DNA from: Alphaproteobacteria bacterium
GTDB taxonomy: Bacteria; Pseudomonadota; Alphaproteobacteria; Sphingomonadales; Sphingomonadaceae
Length of the DNA stretch: 64,000 nucleotides
Direction: 5' to 3'
Assembly: GCA_030424845.1 (NCBI GenBank)
Contig: JAUHWC010000007.1
Coordinates: 1 to 64,000, forward strand
The notes beneath the pieces were generated by a model. The model was not told where the DNA came from. It saw only the letters and a program-made list of their open reading frames with translations, and did not search any database. Of the stretch, positions 33,090-41,455 are shown one piece after another (the stretch's first letter is position 1; each line of letters opens with the position of its first letter). Made by a program: the position numbers and the translations under genes.

Positions 33090-33623
33090 TTAGCGGATCA
33101 GCGTATCGACATAATCGGCACCGATGCCGACCTTGTCGTAATGATCGCGGGCGAGCTTCATGTAATCGAACACGTCGAAATGGCCCACGGTGTTGCCCTG
33201 TTCGTCAAGCCACATCAGCGGGCCGGAAACGACGAAGAAGACCTTCATCGGATCGGGATGTTCGTAGGACACCAGCGTGTGGCTTTCGCCCGGCGTTTCA
33301 AAGATGAAATCGCCAGCCGTCGCCGTCCAGTCATGCTCGAGATAGGCCCATTTGCCGCTGATCGTGTAGGCCCAGATCGGCTTGGGGTGGTAGTGCCGGT
33401 TCACGATGGTGGCCTTCTTGGCCATCAGCACATCGGCCCACATGTTGAGCGACGGGCTGATCCACACCGGCTTGGAATAGACATCCTCCACGATGGGCAC
33501 ATAAAGCCGCTCGTCGCCCTCGGCGATATTGGCCATGTATGCTTCGGGCTTGGCGCCGGGGCGCAACGGATGCGGCACGGGCGGGGTGCCCGCCCACGGC
33601 TCGGTTGTCGGTGCTTCAGGCAT
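33090..33623 (-). CDS. Cupin of the DAD type, copy B
   Basis: The 177-residue cupin has His77 and His79 (NRHYHPKPIWAYT) and His115 (PGESHTLVSY), with KWAYLEHDW matching the SVRYLEYDW of copy A. Overall the pair is clearly homologous but well diverged, so different substrates or a heteromeric enzyme are both possible. It heads the long minus-strand operon. A TGGAC-N4-TGTAAA motif lies 55-68 bases before its start. Confidence 0.8.
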   Translation of the reverse strand: MPEAPTTEPWAGTPPVPHPLRPGAKPEAYMANIAEGDERLYVPIVEDVYSKPVWISPSLNMWADVLMAKKATIVNRHYHPKPIWAYTISGKWAYLEHDWTATAGDFIFETPGESHTLVSYEHPDPMKVFFVVSGPLMWLDEQGNTVGHFDVFDYMKLARDHYDKVGIGADYVDTLIR

Positions 33624-33677
33624 GTCTTTCCTCTCAAATGGTCAGGTCGATCCCGTTCTGAGCGCGGGATTCGAATT

Positions 33678-33691
33678 GGACGTATTGTAAA
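33678..33691. promoter_or_regulatory. Motif GGAC-N4-TGTAAA, copy 2 (cupin operon head)
   Basis: This matches copy 1 at 30539-30552 in both half-sites and spacing. On the minus strand the TACAAT inside it could serve as a -10 box, but no good -35 box is seen 16-18 bases before it. Confidence 0.35.
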
Positions 33692-33721
33692 CTAACGCAG
33701 CTTGCGATGCGAGAGCCCGGC

Positions 33722-35026
33722 TCACACGGGATTGAAGGCGAGGCCCTTGCGCTTGAGTGCCGCCGGTGCGGTTTCCTGCAGGCCCATCGAGATCACGCCG
33801 CTGACAAGTGACAGGCCGATCAGCAACCACAGGAAGCTGTCGAGGCCGAAAGCATCGTTCAGCGCGCCGCCGATGATCGGCCCGAACACGCCGCCCAGCA
33901 CTTCGCAACTGCCCATGGCCAGGCCCAGCACGGTCGCGTGATGGACCGGCTTGAAAGTCTCGGACGGGATGGTGGCCATGAAGATCGGGAAGATCCCGTT
34001 TACCGCCCAGCCGACGAAGAAGATCGCCGCAAGGCCGAATGCCCCGCCGTCATAATACATGGCGCCCAGCGGGCCGATCACGGCCAGCAAGGGCAGCGCC
34101 ACCATCACCGGCTTGCGACCGATGACATCGGAGATGCCTGCCACGGTGAAGCTGTAGATCGCCGCTGCGATGCCCAGCGCGCCCATGATCCAGCTCATCG
34201 TTTCGGGGTCATAGCCCTTCACCTCGGTCAGGTAGAGCGGCATGAATGCCCAGGTGGTAACGAAATGGGCCACCATCAGCATGCCCACGACCACGCTGAT
34301 CCACATGTTGCGGATCTTCATCGCCCGGCCGACTTCCGCCAGATAGTCGCTGACCGCGTTCGATCCTGCGGCCTTCGGCTTCGGCTCGCGCTTGGGCATC
34401 TCGGGCTCGCGCAGCATGAACCAGATCATCGCCGCGCTGATCAGGCCGGGCAGTGCGGCAAGGTAGAAAGCCTCGCGCCAGCTGAACATGGTGGCAAACC
34501 AGACCAGCACCACCGGCGCGAGGAAGCTGCCGAGCAGGTTGGAGCCGAGGTTCTGCGCCACGCCCTGCGCCAAGCCGCGGCGCTTCGGATCGACTTCGGA
34601 AGCGACCATCGCATGGCTGATCGGCATCACGCCGCCTTCAGCCGCGCCCATCAGCAGGCGGGCAGCGAAAAGGAACAGGAAGCTGGTGGCAATACCTGAA
34701 AGGAAGGAACAGAGCGAAAAGGCAATGGTGGAGATCACCAGCAGGATCTTGCGCTTGCCCAGGCTGTCGGACAGGCGGCCCACGAAGAAAGCCGCGATCG
34801 CCCAGGTGAACGACAGGCCGCTGGCCAGGAGGCCGATCTGCGTCTGCGACAGCATCAGGTCCGGCTGCACGAACGGCATCAGCGCATTCAGTGCCTGCCG
34901 GTCGAAGAAGACGATCCCGAAATTCAGCGCCAGCAGGAATACCAGCAGGGTCTGGTAGGCGGGTGAGTTGGTAACCCAATTACCCTGCGGTTCGGTTCCC
35001 GAATCGGTCTGTGCTTCAGTTGTCAT
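33722..35026 (-). CDS. MFS transporter, anion:cation symporter (ACS)-like
   Basis: The 434-residue inner-membrane protein has about twelve hydrophobic segments and the MFS signature GRLSDSLGKRKILL after TM2. NFGIVFFDRQALNALMPF in TM1, MGAAEGGVMP in TM4 and GISDVIGRKPVM after TM8 match the ACS family of organic-anion carriers. The start at 35026 follows GGAAACCAGGA. It lies between the cupin operon and the VOC gene and is likely the uptake system of the pathway; the substrate is unknown. Confidence 0.85.
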   Translation of the reverse strand: MTTEAQTDSGTEPQGNWVTNSPAYQTLLVFLLALNFGIVFFDRQALNALMPFVQPDLMLSQTQIGLLASGLSFTWAIAAFFVGRLSDSLGKRKILLVISTIAFSLCSFLSGIATSFLFLFAARLLMGAAEGGVMPISHAMVASEVDPKRRGLAQGVAQNLGSNLLGSFLAPVVLVWFATMFSWREAFYLAALPGLISAAMIWFMLREPEMPKREPKPKAAGSNAVSDYLAEVGRAMKIRNMWISVVVGMLMVAHFVTTWAFMPLYLTEVKGYDPETMSWIMGALGIAAAIYSFTVAGISDVIGRKPVMVALPLLAVIGPLGAMYYDGGAFGLAAIFFVGWAVNGIFPIFMATIPSETFKPVHHATVLGLAMGSCEVLGGVFGPIIGGALNDAFGLDSFLWLLIGLSLVSGVISMGLQETAPAALKRKGLAFNPV

Positions 35027-35125
35027 TCCTGGTTTCCTCTCCCCGTCGCCGCCGTTTGTACGGTCGTGCACGGCATCGCTCGCCAATTGGGAGGGCAAAG
35101 TCAATTCGCTTGTGGCAATCGCGCC

Positions 35126-35671
35126 CTAAATGAAGGGTCGCACCGGATCGCTACCGTCCCAATCCTGCGCGGCTTGCCAGAAGCGGGTGAAGGTCTCGTC
35201 CATACCTTCGTTGAAGGGGATCAATTCAACATAGCCGGGCTGCACCGGATTATCGTCCTGCAGGAAATAGACTGTCCCGCCGGTCGGCACGGGATTGCTG
35301 CCGACCACCTCGAAACCCTCTCCCTGATAAAGCGGAATGACCGCTTCGACATCTTCATAGGCAAGGCCGAAATGGTGGAAGCCGTAGCCGTATCGGTCGA
35401 CATGCTCTTTCACCACCGATGGCACGTCATCATGCTGCTGGACCAGTTCGACATTCATATTGCCGGAAAATGCCATGGCCACGCTGGTTTCGCTCGGCAT
35501 ATTCCGCCCGCGATACATCCGGTCCTGCCCCTTCGCCCGCGAAAGCAGGTAGAACGGCCCGATGTTGAGCGTGCGCGTGTAATAGTGGATTGCCGCCATG
35601 ATATCCTCGACGACGTAGCAGGTCTGCATCACCGTGCGCGTCGGGCGTCCGAAGCCCATCATCCTTGTCAT
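35126..35671 (-). CDS. VOC-family (glyoxalase/extradiol dioxygenase fold) protein
   Basis: The 181-residue protein has the paired beta-alpha-beta3 modules of the VOC superfamily: MQTCYVVEDIMAAIHYYTRTLN, SGNMNVELVQQ, GYGFHHFGLAYEDVEAVI and GYVELIPFNEG. The metal-ligand pattern of Glu, His and Glu appears at NVELVQ, FHHFG and VELIPF. VOC enzymes include epimerases, lyases and ring-cleavage dioxygenases. A GGGGAGGAA site supports the start at 35671. It is divergent from the class II aldolase gene with only about 65 bases between. Confidence 0.8.
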   Translation of the reverse strand: MTRMMGFGRPTRTVMQTCYVVEDIMAAIHYYTRTLNIGPFYLLSRAKGQDRMYRGRNMPSETSVAMAFSGNMNVELVQQHDDVPSVVKEHVDRYGYGFHHFGLAYEDVEAVIPLYQGEGFEVVGSNPVPTGGTVYFLQDDNPVQPGYVELIPFNEGMDETFTRFWQAAQDWDGSDPVRPFI

Positions 35672-35736
35672 GTCGCGATTCCTCCCCATTGGCTTGGCGC
35701 AAAGCTATCTCTAGAAGGGCGTCTGGAAAAGCGCAG

Positions 35737-36525
35737 ATGGAGAGAACGCCAGTGGCAACGCAGCTTAAGCCCGATACGGCAGAGCGACCAATCGATTGCA
35801 GCGACGAGGAGTGGCAGGCGCGGCTTGATCTGGCTGCGGCCTATCGCATCTTCGCCCATCTCGGCTGGTGCGAGAGCATCTACAACCACATCACCTTGCG
35901 GGTGCCGGGAGAGGACAACGCCTTCCTCATCAACCCCTACGGCCTGCTGTGGGAAGAGGTGACTGCCAGCTCGCTGGTCAAGATCGATGGAGACGGAAAC
36001 AAGGTTGGCGACAATCCCTACCCTGTGAACCTGGCCGGGTTCACCCAGCACAGCGTGTTCCACAAGAACCTGCCGCATGCCCATGCCATCGTCCACACCC
36101 ACACGCCCGATACCATGGCCGTCTGCAGCACCGAGGGTGGCTTGCAGCCAAGCAATTTCTATTCGTGCTTCTTCGAAGGGGCCATCGGCTATCACGACTT
36201 CGAAGGCATCACCGTGCGTGCGGAAGAGGGCGAACGGCTGGTGCGCAATGTCGGCAATCACCAGATCCTGATGCTGAGAAACCACGGCCCGGTGGTGATG
36301 GGCCGCACGATCCACGAGATGTTCCTGCTCTATTACATGCTCCAGCGTGCGTGCGAGGTGCAGGTGAAGACCGCCAGCCTTGGCGCGCCCATCGTGGTGC
36401 CGCCGGAAGTCATCGCCATCCACCAGCGCGACCGCGACGAGCAGTTGACCGATGCTTTCGGAAAGCTCGACTTCGAGGCGTGGACCCGCAAGATCGACAC
36501 GATCGACGCCAGCTGGCGCAACTAG
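35737..36525 (+). CDS. Class II aldolase/adducin-domain protein
   Basis: The 262-residue protein has the class II aldolase zinc motif HAIVHTHTPDTMAV and the later ligand in LMLRNHGPVVMG, with YNHITLRVPGEDNAFLINPYGLLWEEV at the substrate site. Members cleave or decarboxylate hydroxy-keto compounds or sugar phosphates, so a retro-aldol step is plausible. ATG 35737 is taken as start; GTG 35752, preceded by GGAGAG, is a good alternative. The [2Fe-2S] gene follows 18 bases later. Confidence 0.82.
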   Translation: MERTPVATQLKPDTAERPIDCSDEEWQARLDLAAAYRIFAHLGWCESIYNHITLRVPGEDNAFLINPYGLLWEEVTASSLVKIDGDGNKVGDNPYPVNLAGFTQHSVFHKNLPHAHAIVHTHTPDTMAVCSTEGGLQPSNFYSCFFEGAIGYHDFEGITVRAEEGERLVRNVGNHQILMLRNHGPVVMGRTIHEMFLLYYMLQRACEVQVKTASLGAPIVVPPEVIAIHQRDRDEQLTDAFGKLDFEAWTRKIDTIDASWRN

Positions 36526-36543
36526 GAACGCGCTGACCGTCGC

Positions 36544-37107
36544 ATGACCCAGATGACCGTCAACAACCGTCCGGTGCGGTTCGACATGGATCCGCAGACC
36601 CCGCTCTTGTGGGCGCTGCGAGATGCGGCGAACCTGACAGGCGCCAAATATGGTTGCGGGGTGGGCGATTGCGGCGCGTGCATGGTGCTGATCGATGGCG
36701 AGGCGCTGCGTTCCTGCCTCGTCACCCTGGCAGAAGCGGAAGGCCGCTTCATCACCACCATCGAGGGATTGAGCGAGGATCGCAGCCATCCGGTGCAACA
36801 GGCGCTGGTGGCGGAACAGGCGATCCAGTGCGGCTTCTGCACTCCGGGCATCGCCATGGCGGCAGCGGCGCTGATCGCCCGCAACCCGGATCCCAGCGAA
36901 CAGGACATTCGCGAGGCCATCCCCAATCTGTGCCGCTGCGGGGTCTATCCCCGCCTGATCAGCGCGGTGCAAAGGGCCGGCCGGGTGGCTCGCCGCCGCG
37001 AACGCATCAGCGCTGCGCCCGCGCCCGGGATCGATCCGGCAGATGCGGCAGAAGCCGTTCCGGCCCTTAGGGGAGCAACGGCTGCCGCAAGCGAAAGCGC
37101 CGAGTAG
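36544..37107 (+). CDS. [2Fe-2S] small subunit of molybdenum hydroxylase type
   Basis: The 187-residue protein has a plant-type cluster (Cys38, Cys43, Cys46 and Cys58 in GCGVGDCGACMVLIDG..SC) and the second, all-helical cluster QCGFCTPGIAMA and LCRCGVYPRLI. This is the IorA/CoxS-type electron-transfer subunit of xanthine-dehydrogenase-like enzymes. The molybdenum large subunit is normally adjacent but none is present; a TonB receptor on the other strand follows. The C-terminal ~40 residues are Ala-rich and likely disordered. The partner must be elsewhere, or the protein serves another oxidoreductase. Confidence 0.88.
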   Translation: MTQMTVNNRPVRFDMDPQTPLLWALRDAANLTGAKYGCGVGDCGACMVLIDGEALRSCLVTLAEAEGRFITTIEGLSEDRSHPVQQALVAEQAIQCGFCTPGIAMAAAALIARNPDPSEQDIREAIPNLCRCGVYPRLISAVQRAGRVARRRERISAAPAPGIDPADAAEAVPALRGATAAASESAE

Positions 37108-37192
37108 CCCGCGCGCCGATTGTCAAAGGCGCAAGCCGGGTGGCCCGACGGGACTTGGGGGTACCCGCCGGACCATAGGCTCCCCAAGATCG

Positions 37193-39292
37193 TCAGAAGC
37201 GAATTCGCGCGCCAAGCGAGGCGTTGAGCGGCTCGGCTGGCTGGATGTTGTTGTCGCCATGCGCCGAGGGATAATATTCCTCGTCGAACAGGTTCTCCAC
37301 ATTCAGCTGCAATGCGATGCTGTCGGTCACGTCGAAGAAGATCGCCGCATCCACCCGCGTGTAGGAAGGAAGCACCACGTTGTTCGACATGCTGGCAAAC
37401 TGGCTCGACTGGTGGACAAGACCGGCACCGATGCCCAGCCTGTCGGTCACGTCATAGCGCGCCCAGGCGGTGAAATGGTGTTCCGGCACTTGCTGCAGGG
37501 TGGTGCCGGCCACCGCCGAGCTGGTTGTCTGCGTCACCTTGCCATCGAGATAGGCATAGCCGAGGCTGACGTTCAGGCTGGGCACCACTTCGCCGGCGAG
37601 CCCGATCTCGAAGCCTTCCACGCGGCTTTCCCCGGCCAGGATCACGAAGCCCGGATTTGCCGGATCGGGCGCCTGCGTGTTGTCGCGCGTCAGGCGGAAG
37701 ACCGCGGCCGTCAGGAGCAGCTCGGGCTTGATCGACCACTTGATGCCCGCTTCCAGGTTCTCGAAAGTCTCCGGATCGAGATTGGCGCTGGTGGTGCTGA
37801 GCACGGTGAACTGGTCGCCCGATTGCGGCAGGAAGGTTTCCGACCAGCTGGCATAGAGCGAGAAGTTGTCCATCGGCTTGACCACAGCGCCGAGTCGCGG
37901 GCTCCAGCGGCTGTCCTTGCGCTGGCCGGCAAAGCCGCCGATCAGGTCCTCGCTTTGCAGGCGGAACTCGTCATAGCGCACCCCGCCGATCAACTGCACG
38001 ATGCCGAAATCGACCTGGTCCTGGACATAGAAGGACACGGTGTTGAGGTCGGACGTGCTGGCGCGCTGCGGCACAAGGATGAAGGCAGGCGTTGCGATCA
38101 CGTCGGCCAGCGGCACCGTGACGGAGCTATCCGCGCCGTTGTTGAATCGCGCCTGGTCGCGCACGGAATCGGTTTCCGAGGTGGTGAATTCACCGCCAAC
38201 CAGAAGCGTGTGGCTGATGCCGCCCGTCTCGAACGAGCCGATCAGGTTCATCTGGCCGATCAGGTTCTGCCTGTCCGTACCGCTGTCATAGCCGGAAATG
38301 CTCGCCGTGGTCGCCGTGGTGCCACCGCCGGGAACGAGGTTGGCATAGAACTTGTCGTAATCGGCATACTGCAGGCTGGCATTGAAATTGAGCGCCGAGC
38401 TGAAATCATGTTCCACCCGGAGGCGGGCGATATGCACTTCGACGTCGCTGAAGTTGTAATCGGGATCGCCGAAGAAGGTCTTGTCGTAACCTGCCAGCGG
38501 CTCGCCGTTGAGGCTGGGAATGCCGCGATCCACCACGCGCTCGTCATCGTCATAGCTATAGCTGGCGACAAGGCGCGTATCGGGGCCTGCATCCAGCGTC
38601 AGCGTGGGGGTGAAGCCGATGAAGCGGCCTTCGTAGAAATCGCGGTGGCTGTCGAACTCCTCGTAAGTGGAATTGATGCGCAGCGCGACATTGTCGGCAA
38701 GCGGCGTGTTCACGTCACCCGCGACGGAGAAGGCGCCGAAGCTGTCCACGAAGGCGGCTCCGTTCACGAAGGCGCCGGAAGTGCGCGCCGTCTTGCTGAC
38801 GCGGTTGATTGCGCCACCGCCGGCCCCGCGGCCGAAGATCAGCGCATTGGCACCCTTGAGCACCTCGATCCGCTCCACATTGTAGAGCGAGCGATAATAC
38901 TGCGCATCGTCGCGCAGGCCGTCGAGGTAGAAGTCTGCCGTCGTCTCCTGTCCGCGAATGAAGACCTCGTCACGATGGCCTTCGCCGGTTTCAAGGCTCA
39001 CGCCGGGCACGAAGCGCAGCGCCTGGTTGAGCTGGGTGACGCCCTGGTCCTCGATCTGGTCGGCGGTGATCACGCTCACGCTTTGCGGCACATCGATCAG
39101 CGGGGTGGGCGTCTTGGTGGCCGTGGACCCGTCATCCGCGACATAGCTTTCGCGATCTGCGGTGATCACGATGGAGGTCGGCAGGTAATCGCGTTGCGTG
39201 TCGTCTGCGGCCTGCGCCGGCATGACGAAGGCGATGGTACTGGCACTGGCGCTGACAAGCGCGAGGCGGCGGATATTGGCGGAATGTAGCAA
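37193..39292 (-). CDS. TonB-dependent siderophore receptor
   Basis: The protein (699 residues from TTG 39292) has a signal peptide ending FVMPAQA, a plug domain (TPTPLIDVPQSVSVITADQIEDQGVTQLNQALRFVPGVS and RIEVLKGANALIFGRGAGGG) and a 22-strand-type barrel ending in the C-terminal signature LNASLGARIRF with terminal Phe. LFDEEYYPSAHG matches TonB box 3-type motifs. It should import ferric siderophores across the outer membrane, similar to the Fiu/FhuE group. Upstream in-frame starts at 39361 or 39367 would place two Fur-like boxes inside the gene, so I favour TTG 39292 after GGGGG. Confidence 0.88.
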   Translation of the reverse strand: MLHSANIRRLALVSASASTIAFVMPAQAADDTQRDYLPTSIVITADRESYVADDGSTATKTPTPLIDVPQSVSVITADQIEDQGVTQLNQALRFVPGVSLETGEGHRDEVFIRGQETTADFYLDGLRDDAQYYRSLYNVERIEVLKGANALIFGRGAGGGAINRVSKTARTSGAFVNGAAFVDSFGAFSVAGDVNTPLADNVALRINSTYEEFDSHRDFYEGRFIGFTPTLTLDAGPDTRLVASYSYDDDERVVDRGIPSLNGEPLAGYDKTFFGDPDYNFSDVEVHIARLRVEHDFSSALNFNASLQYADYDKFYANLVPGGGTTATTASISGYDSGTDRQNLIGQMNLIGSFETGGISHTLLVGGEFTTSETDSVRDQARFNNGADSSVTVPLADVIATPAFILVPQRASTSDLNTVSFYVQDQVDFGIVQLIGGVRYDEFRLQSEDLIGGFAGQRKDSRWSPRLGAVVKPMDNFSLYASWSETFLPQSGDQFTVLSTTSANLDPETFENLEAGIKWSIKPELLLTAAVFRLTRDNTQAPDPANPGFVILAGESRVEGFEIGLAGEVVPSLNVSLGYAYLDGKVTQTTSSAVAGTTLQQVPEHHFTAWARYDVTDRLGIGAGLVHQSSQFASMSNNVVLPSYTRVDAAIFFDVTDSIALQLNVENLFDEEYYPSAHGDNNIQPAEPLNASLGARIRF

Positions 39293-39316
39293 GGAACCCC
39301 CGGTAACGACTCTTTG

Positions 39317-39333
39317 TTGCAATTGATTTGCAA
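39317..39333. promoter_or_regulatory. Fur-like box (proximal) upstream of TonB receptor
   Basis: TTGCAATTGATTTGCAA has TTGCAA at both ends in a dyad, close to the A/T-centred TGCAAAT-ATTGCA pattern of alphaproteobacterial Fur boxes. It lies 25-41 bases before the proposed receptor start. Confidence 0.55.
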
Positions 39334-39344
39334 GAGCGCCTCTA

Positions 39345-39367
39345 TTGCGAATCGTTTGCATTCGCAA
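39345..39367. promoter_or_regulatory. Fur-like box (distal) upstream of TonB receptor
   Basis: Eight-base arms TTGCGAAT and ATTCGCAA match perfectly over seven bases, and the centre adds an overlapping TGCGAAT/TTTGCA half-site pair. This resembles overlapping Fur dimer sites. Together with the proximal box it implies repression by iron. Confidence 0.6.
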
Positions 39368-39450
39368 TGGCTAATTTCCCCCCACTTGGCGAATTTTCCG
39401 TGTGCCGCTAGGCAATTGCTGACAGGACCCATTCGGCAGGAGGCGAGGAC

Positions 39451-39792
39451 ATGAAGGCAACCATCTGGCACAATCCCCGGTGCAGCAAGTCGCGGCTGGC
39501 GCTCCAGGCCTTGCAGGACAAGGGCTATGAGGTGGAGGTTGTCGAGTATCTCAAGCACCCGCCATCCCGGGAAAAACTGGCCCAGCTCTATGCCGATGCC
39601 GGGATGAGCCCTGCCGAAGGCCTTCGCCTCGGCGGAACCGACGCGAAGGAACGCGGCTTGCCCGATGCCGATCCGGATACCGTGCTGGACGCGATGGCGG
39701 CAGACCCCAAGCTGATCGAGCGCCCGCTGGTGGAGACGGCCAAGGGCGTGCGCCTGTGTCGCCCGCCGGAACGGATCGAGGATATCACCTGA
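39451..39792 (+). CDS. arsC: ArsC-family (thioredoxin-fold) arsenate reductase-like protein
   Basis: The 113-residue protein has the HNPRCSKSR motif (His-x3-Cys-x3-Arg) of glutaredoxin-coupled arsenate reductases, followed by VVEYLKHPPS and LIERPLVETAKGVRLCRPPE. It would reduce arsenate to arsenite with glutathione. No arsB, acr3 or arsR neighbour is present, so it may equally be the related YffB/Spx-like type. It is divergent from the TonB receptor. Confidence 0.85.
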   Translation: MKATIWHNPRCSKSRLALQALQDKGYEVEVVEYLKHPPSREKLAQLYADAGMSPAEGLRLGGTDAKERGLPDADPDTVLDAMAADPKLIERPLVETAKGVRLCRPPERIEDIT

Positions 39793-39915
39793 GCGCCAAA
39801 TGGGGACAATTCGTCGCCAATCCGTTGCAATGGCAGCGCTCTTGCGCCTAGTCCGGTGGCCAGCAACATGGCGCGCGCTACTGCGTCAGCTGACCTGGGG
39901 GCGGACGTTTTTCCA

Positions 39916-40542
39916 ATGAATGGCAACGAACTGGCCGAAAGGCGCGGGCTTCCGCGTCTTGTGCGGAAGATCAAGCGTGCCACCGGCCCCGCGGGCGTGT
40001 TCTTCCGCGGTTTCCTGGAAAATCCCCGCATGGTGGGCGCCATCCTCCCCTCGAGCCCGGCTGTCATCAAGGCGATGCTCGAGCCGGTGGACTGGGCGAA
40101 TACCAGGCTGTTCGTGGAATATGGCCCCGGTGTCGGCACCTTTTGCCAACCGGTGCTCGACCGCTTGCCGCGTGATGGCGAGCTGCTGGTGATAGACACC
40201 AACCCGCTCTACATCGACTACCTGCGCAAGACGATCACCGACAGCCGCTTCCATGCCGTGCTCGGCTCTGCCGAGGACGTGGAGGAGATCGTGAAGTCGA
40301 TCGGCCATGACAAGGCGGACTATGTGCTGTCGGGATTGCCTTTCAGCACCCTGCCTGATGGTGTGGGCCCGGCGATTGCCAGCGCCACGGCCCGCGTCAT
40401 CCGCAAGGGTGGTGCGTTCCTGACGTACCAGTACACCAGCGTTGCCCGCGACTATTCGCGCAAGTATTTCCCGCGCGTGGAAAAGGGCATCTGCTGGCTG
40501 AACGTGCCGCCCTGCTTCCTTGGCTGGGCCTGGCAGGACTGA
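39916..40542 (+). CDS. SAM-dependent methyltransferase, phospholipid N-methyltransferase/KsgA-like
   Basis: The 208-residue class I methyltransferase has the SAM motif LFVEYGPGVGTFCQPVLD, acidic strand end LVIDTNPLYIDYL, and DYVLSGLPFSTLP as the catalytic-loop equivalent. The FFRGFLENPRMVGAILPSSPAVIKAML lead-in matches PmtA-type phosphatidylethanolamine N-methyltransferases, so a membrane-lipid role is plausible. Starts at 39856 (GTG) or 39868 (ATG) are also open. Confidence 0.75.
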   Translation: MNGNELAERRGLPRLVRKIKRATGPAGVFFRGFLENPRMVGAILPSSPAVIKAMLEPVDWANTRLFVEYGPGVGTFCQPVLDRLPRDGELLVIDTNPLYIDYLRKTITDSRFHAVLGSAEDVEEIVKSIGHDKADYVLSGLPFSTLPDGVGPAIASATARVIRKGGAFLTYQYTSVARDYSRKYFPRVEKGICWLNVPPCFLGWAWQD

Positions 40543-40576
40543 TGCTGGCCACAGGCAGCCGGCACATTATCCCCCG

Positions 40577-41431
40577 TCAGTCGAATGTCTCGCCAATCTC
40601 GTCGGTGTCGGTACCGGCGAGTTGCCGGTGCATTGCCACCATGATCCCGGCATAGATCATCGCCACGAGTGATCCCAGGATGCCGTTGAACAGGCCCGAG
40701 ACCATGGCCGCGGCCGGCCCGCCTCCCAGCATGGCCACCAGCACGCCGAACATGCCGCCGACGACGAGGCTGATGACAAGATAGGCCACCAGCAGCAGCA
40801 TCAGGAACAGGAAGATGCGCTTGGCCTGCGGCCTGGTCAGCGCCCAGGACCGCTTCATCATCTCCAGCGGGTTGCCGATGCCTTCCAGCATGATTGCCGG
40901 GTAGACCATGATAAAGCGGGCCACGACATAGATCATGCCCACGAACAGCAGCACCAGCGCCACTGTCGATCCCAGTACCGCCCCGGCCGCGCCGGCCACC
41001 ATCGTCAGCAAGGCGGTGACGATCCCCACCACCAGCGCCAGCACCAGGCCGACCACGACATAGACGATCATCGTCAGCACGGTCACGCCGAACAGGGTGG
41101 GGATGGCGGACAGCGATTGGCGCAATGCCTCGCCCACGGTCGGGCGGGACTGACCCATCAGCGCGACCAGCGCCGCATAGCAGATGAACTGCGCCACCAC
41201 GACGAGCAGGCCGAAGCCGATCAGCCTCCCCGCGTTGGCGGAAAGCAGGGCCATCATCTGGTCAGGATCCGGATTGACCGACGTGGCCATCGCCATCACA
41301 TCGGGCACCGCGATGTAGAAGATCATGTTGGGAACAAGGATGAACAGGCCGGCGATCACGGCCAGCAGCTGGAAATTGGACTGCACCAGCGATACGGCCT
41401 GCGACCAGGTGCGGTTCATGTCGAAATTCAT
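40577..41431 (-). CDS. Multi-pass membrane protein (GPDPase membrane-domain-like)
   Basis: The 284-residue product has about six hydrophobic segments, with the pattern NRTWSQAVSLVQSNFQLLAVIAGLFILVP, the loop PTVGEALRQSLSAIPTLFGV, and IMLEGIGNPLEMMKRSWALTRPQAKRIFLFL. This resembles the membrane-anchor domain found in glycerophosphodiester phosphodiesterases and free-standing homologs of unknown role. No catalytic motif is present. The start at 41431 has an upstream GAGAGGATGG; the frame remains open further upstream only as antisense to lipB. Confidence 0.7.
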   Translation of the reverse strand: MNFDMNRTWSQAVSLVQSNFQLLAVIAGLFILVPNMIFYIAVPDVMAMATSVNPDPDQMMALLSANAGRLIGFGLLVVVAQFICYAALVALMGQSRPTVGEALRQSLSAIPTLFGVTVLTMIVYVVVGLVLALVVGIVTALLTMVAGAAGAVLGSTVALVLLFVGMIYVVARFIMVYPAIMLEGIGNPLEMMKRSWALTRPQAKRIFLFLMLLLVAYLVISLVVGGMFGVLVAMLGGGPAAAMVSGLFNGILGSLVAMIYAGIMVAMHRQLAGTDTDEIGETFD

Positions 41432-41455
41432 GCTCGGCCATCCTCTCTCAGTTAG

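Noticed and set aside
39293-39318. GGAAC ... GTT upstream of arsC as an EcfG promoter
   Set aside because: The spacer is 18 bases or longer, the site is over 130 bases from arsC, and it overlaps the receptor start and Fur-like boxes.
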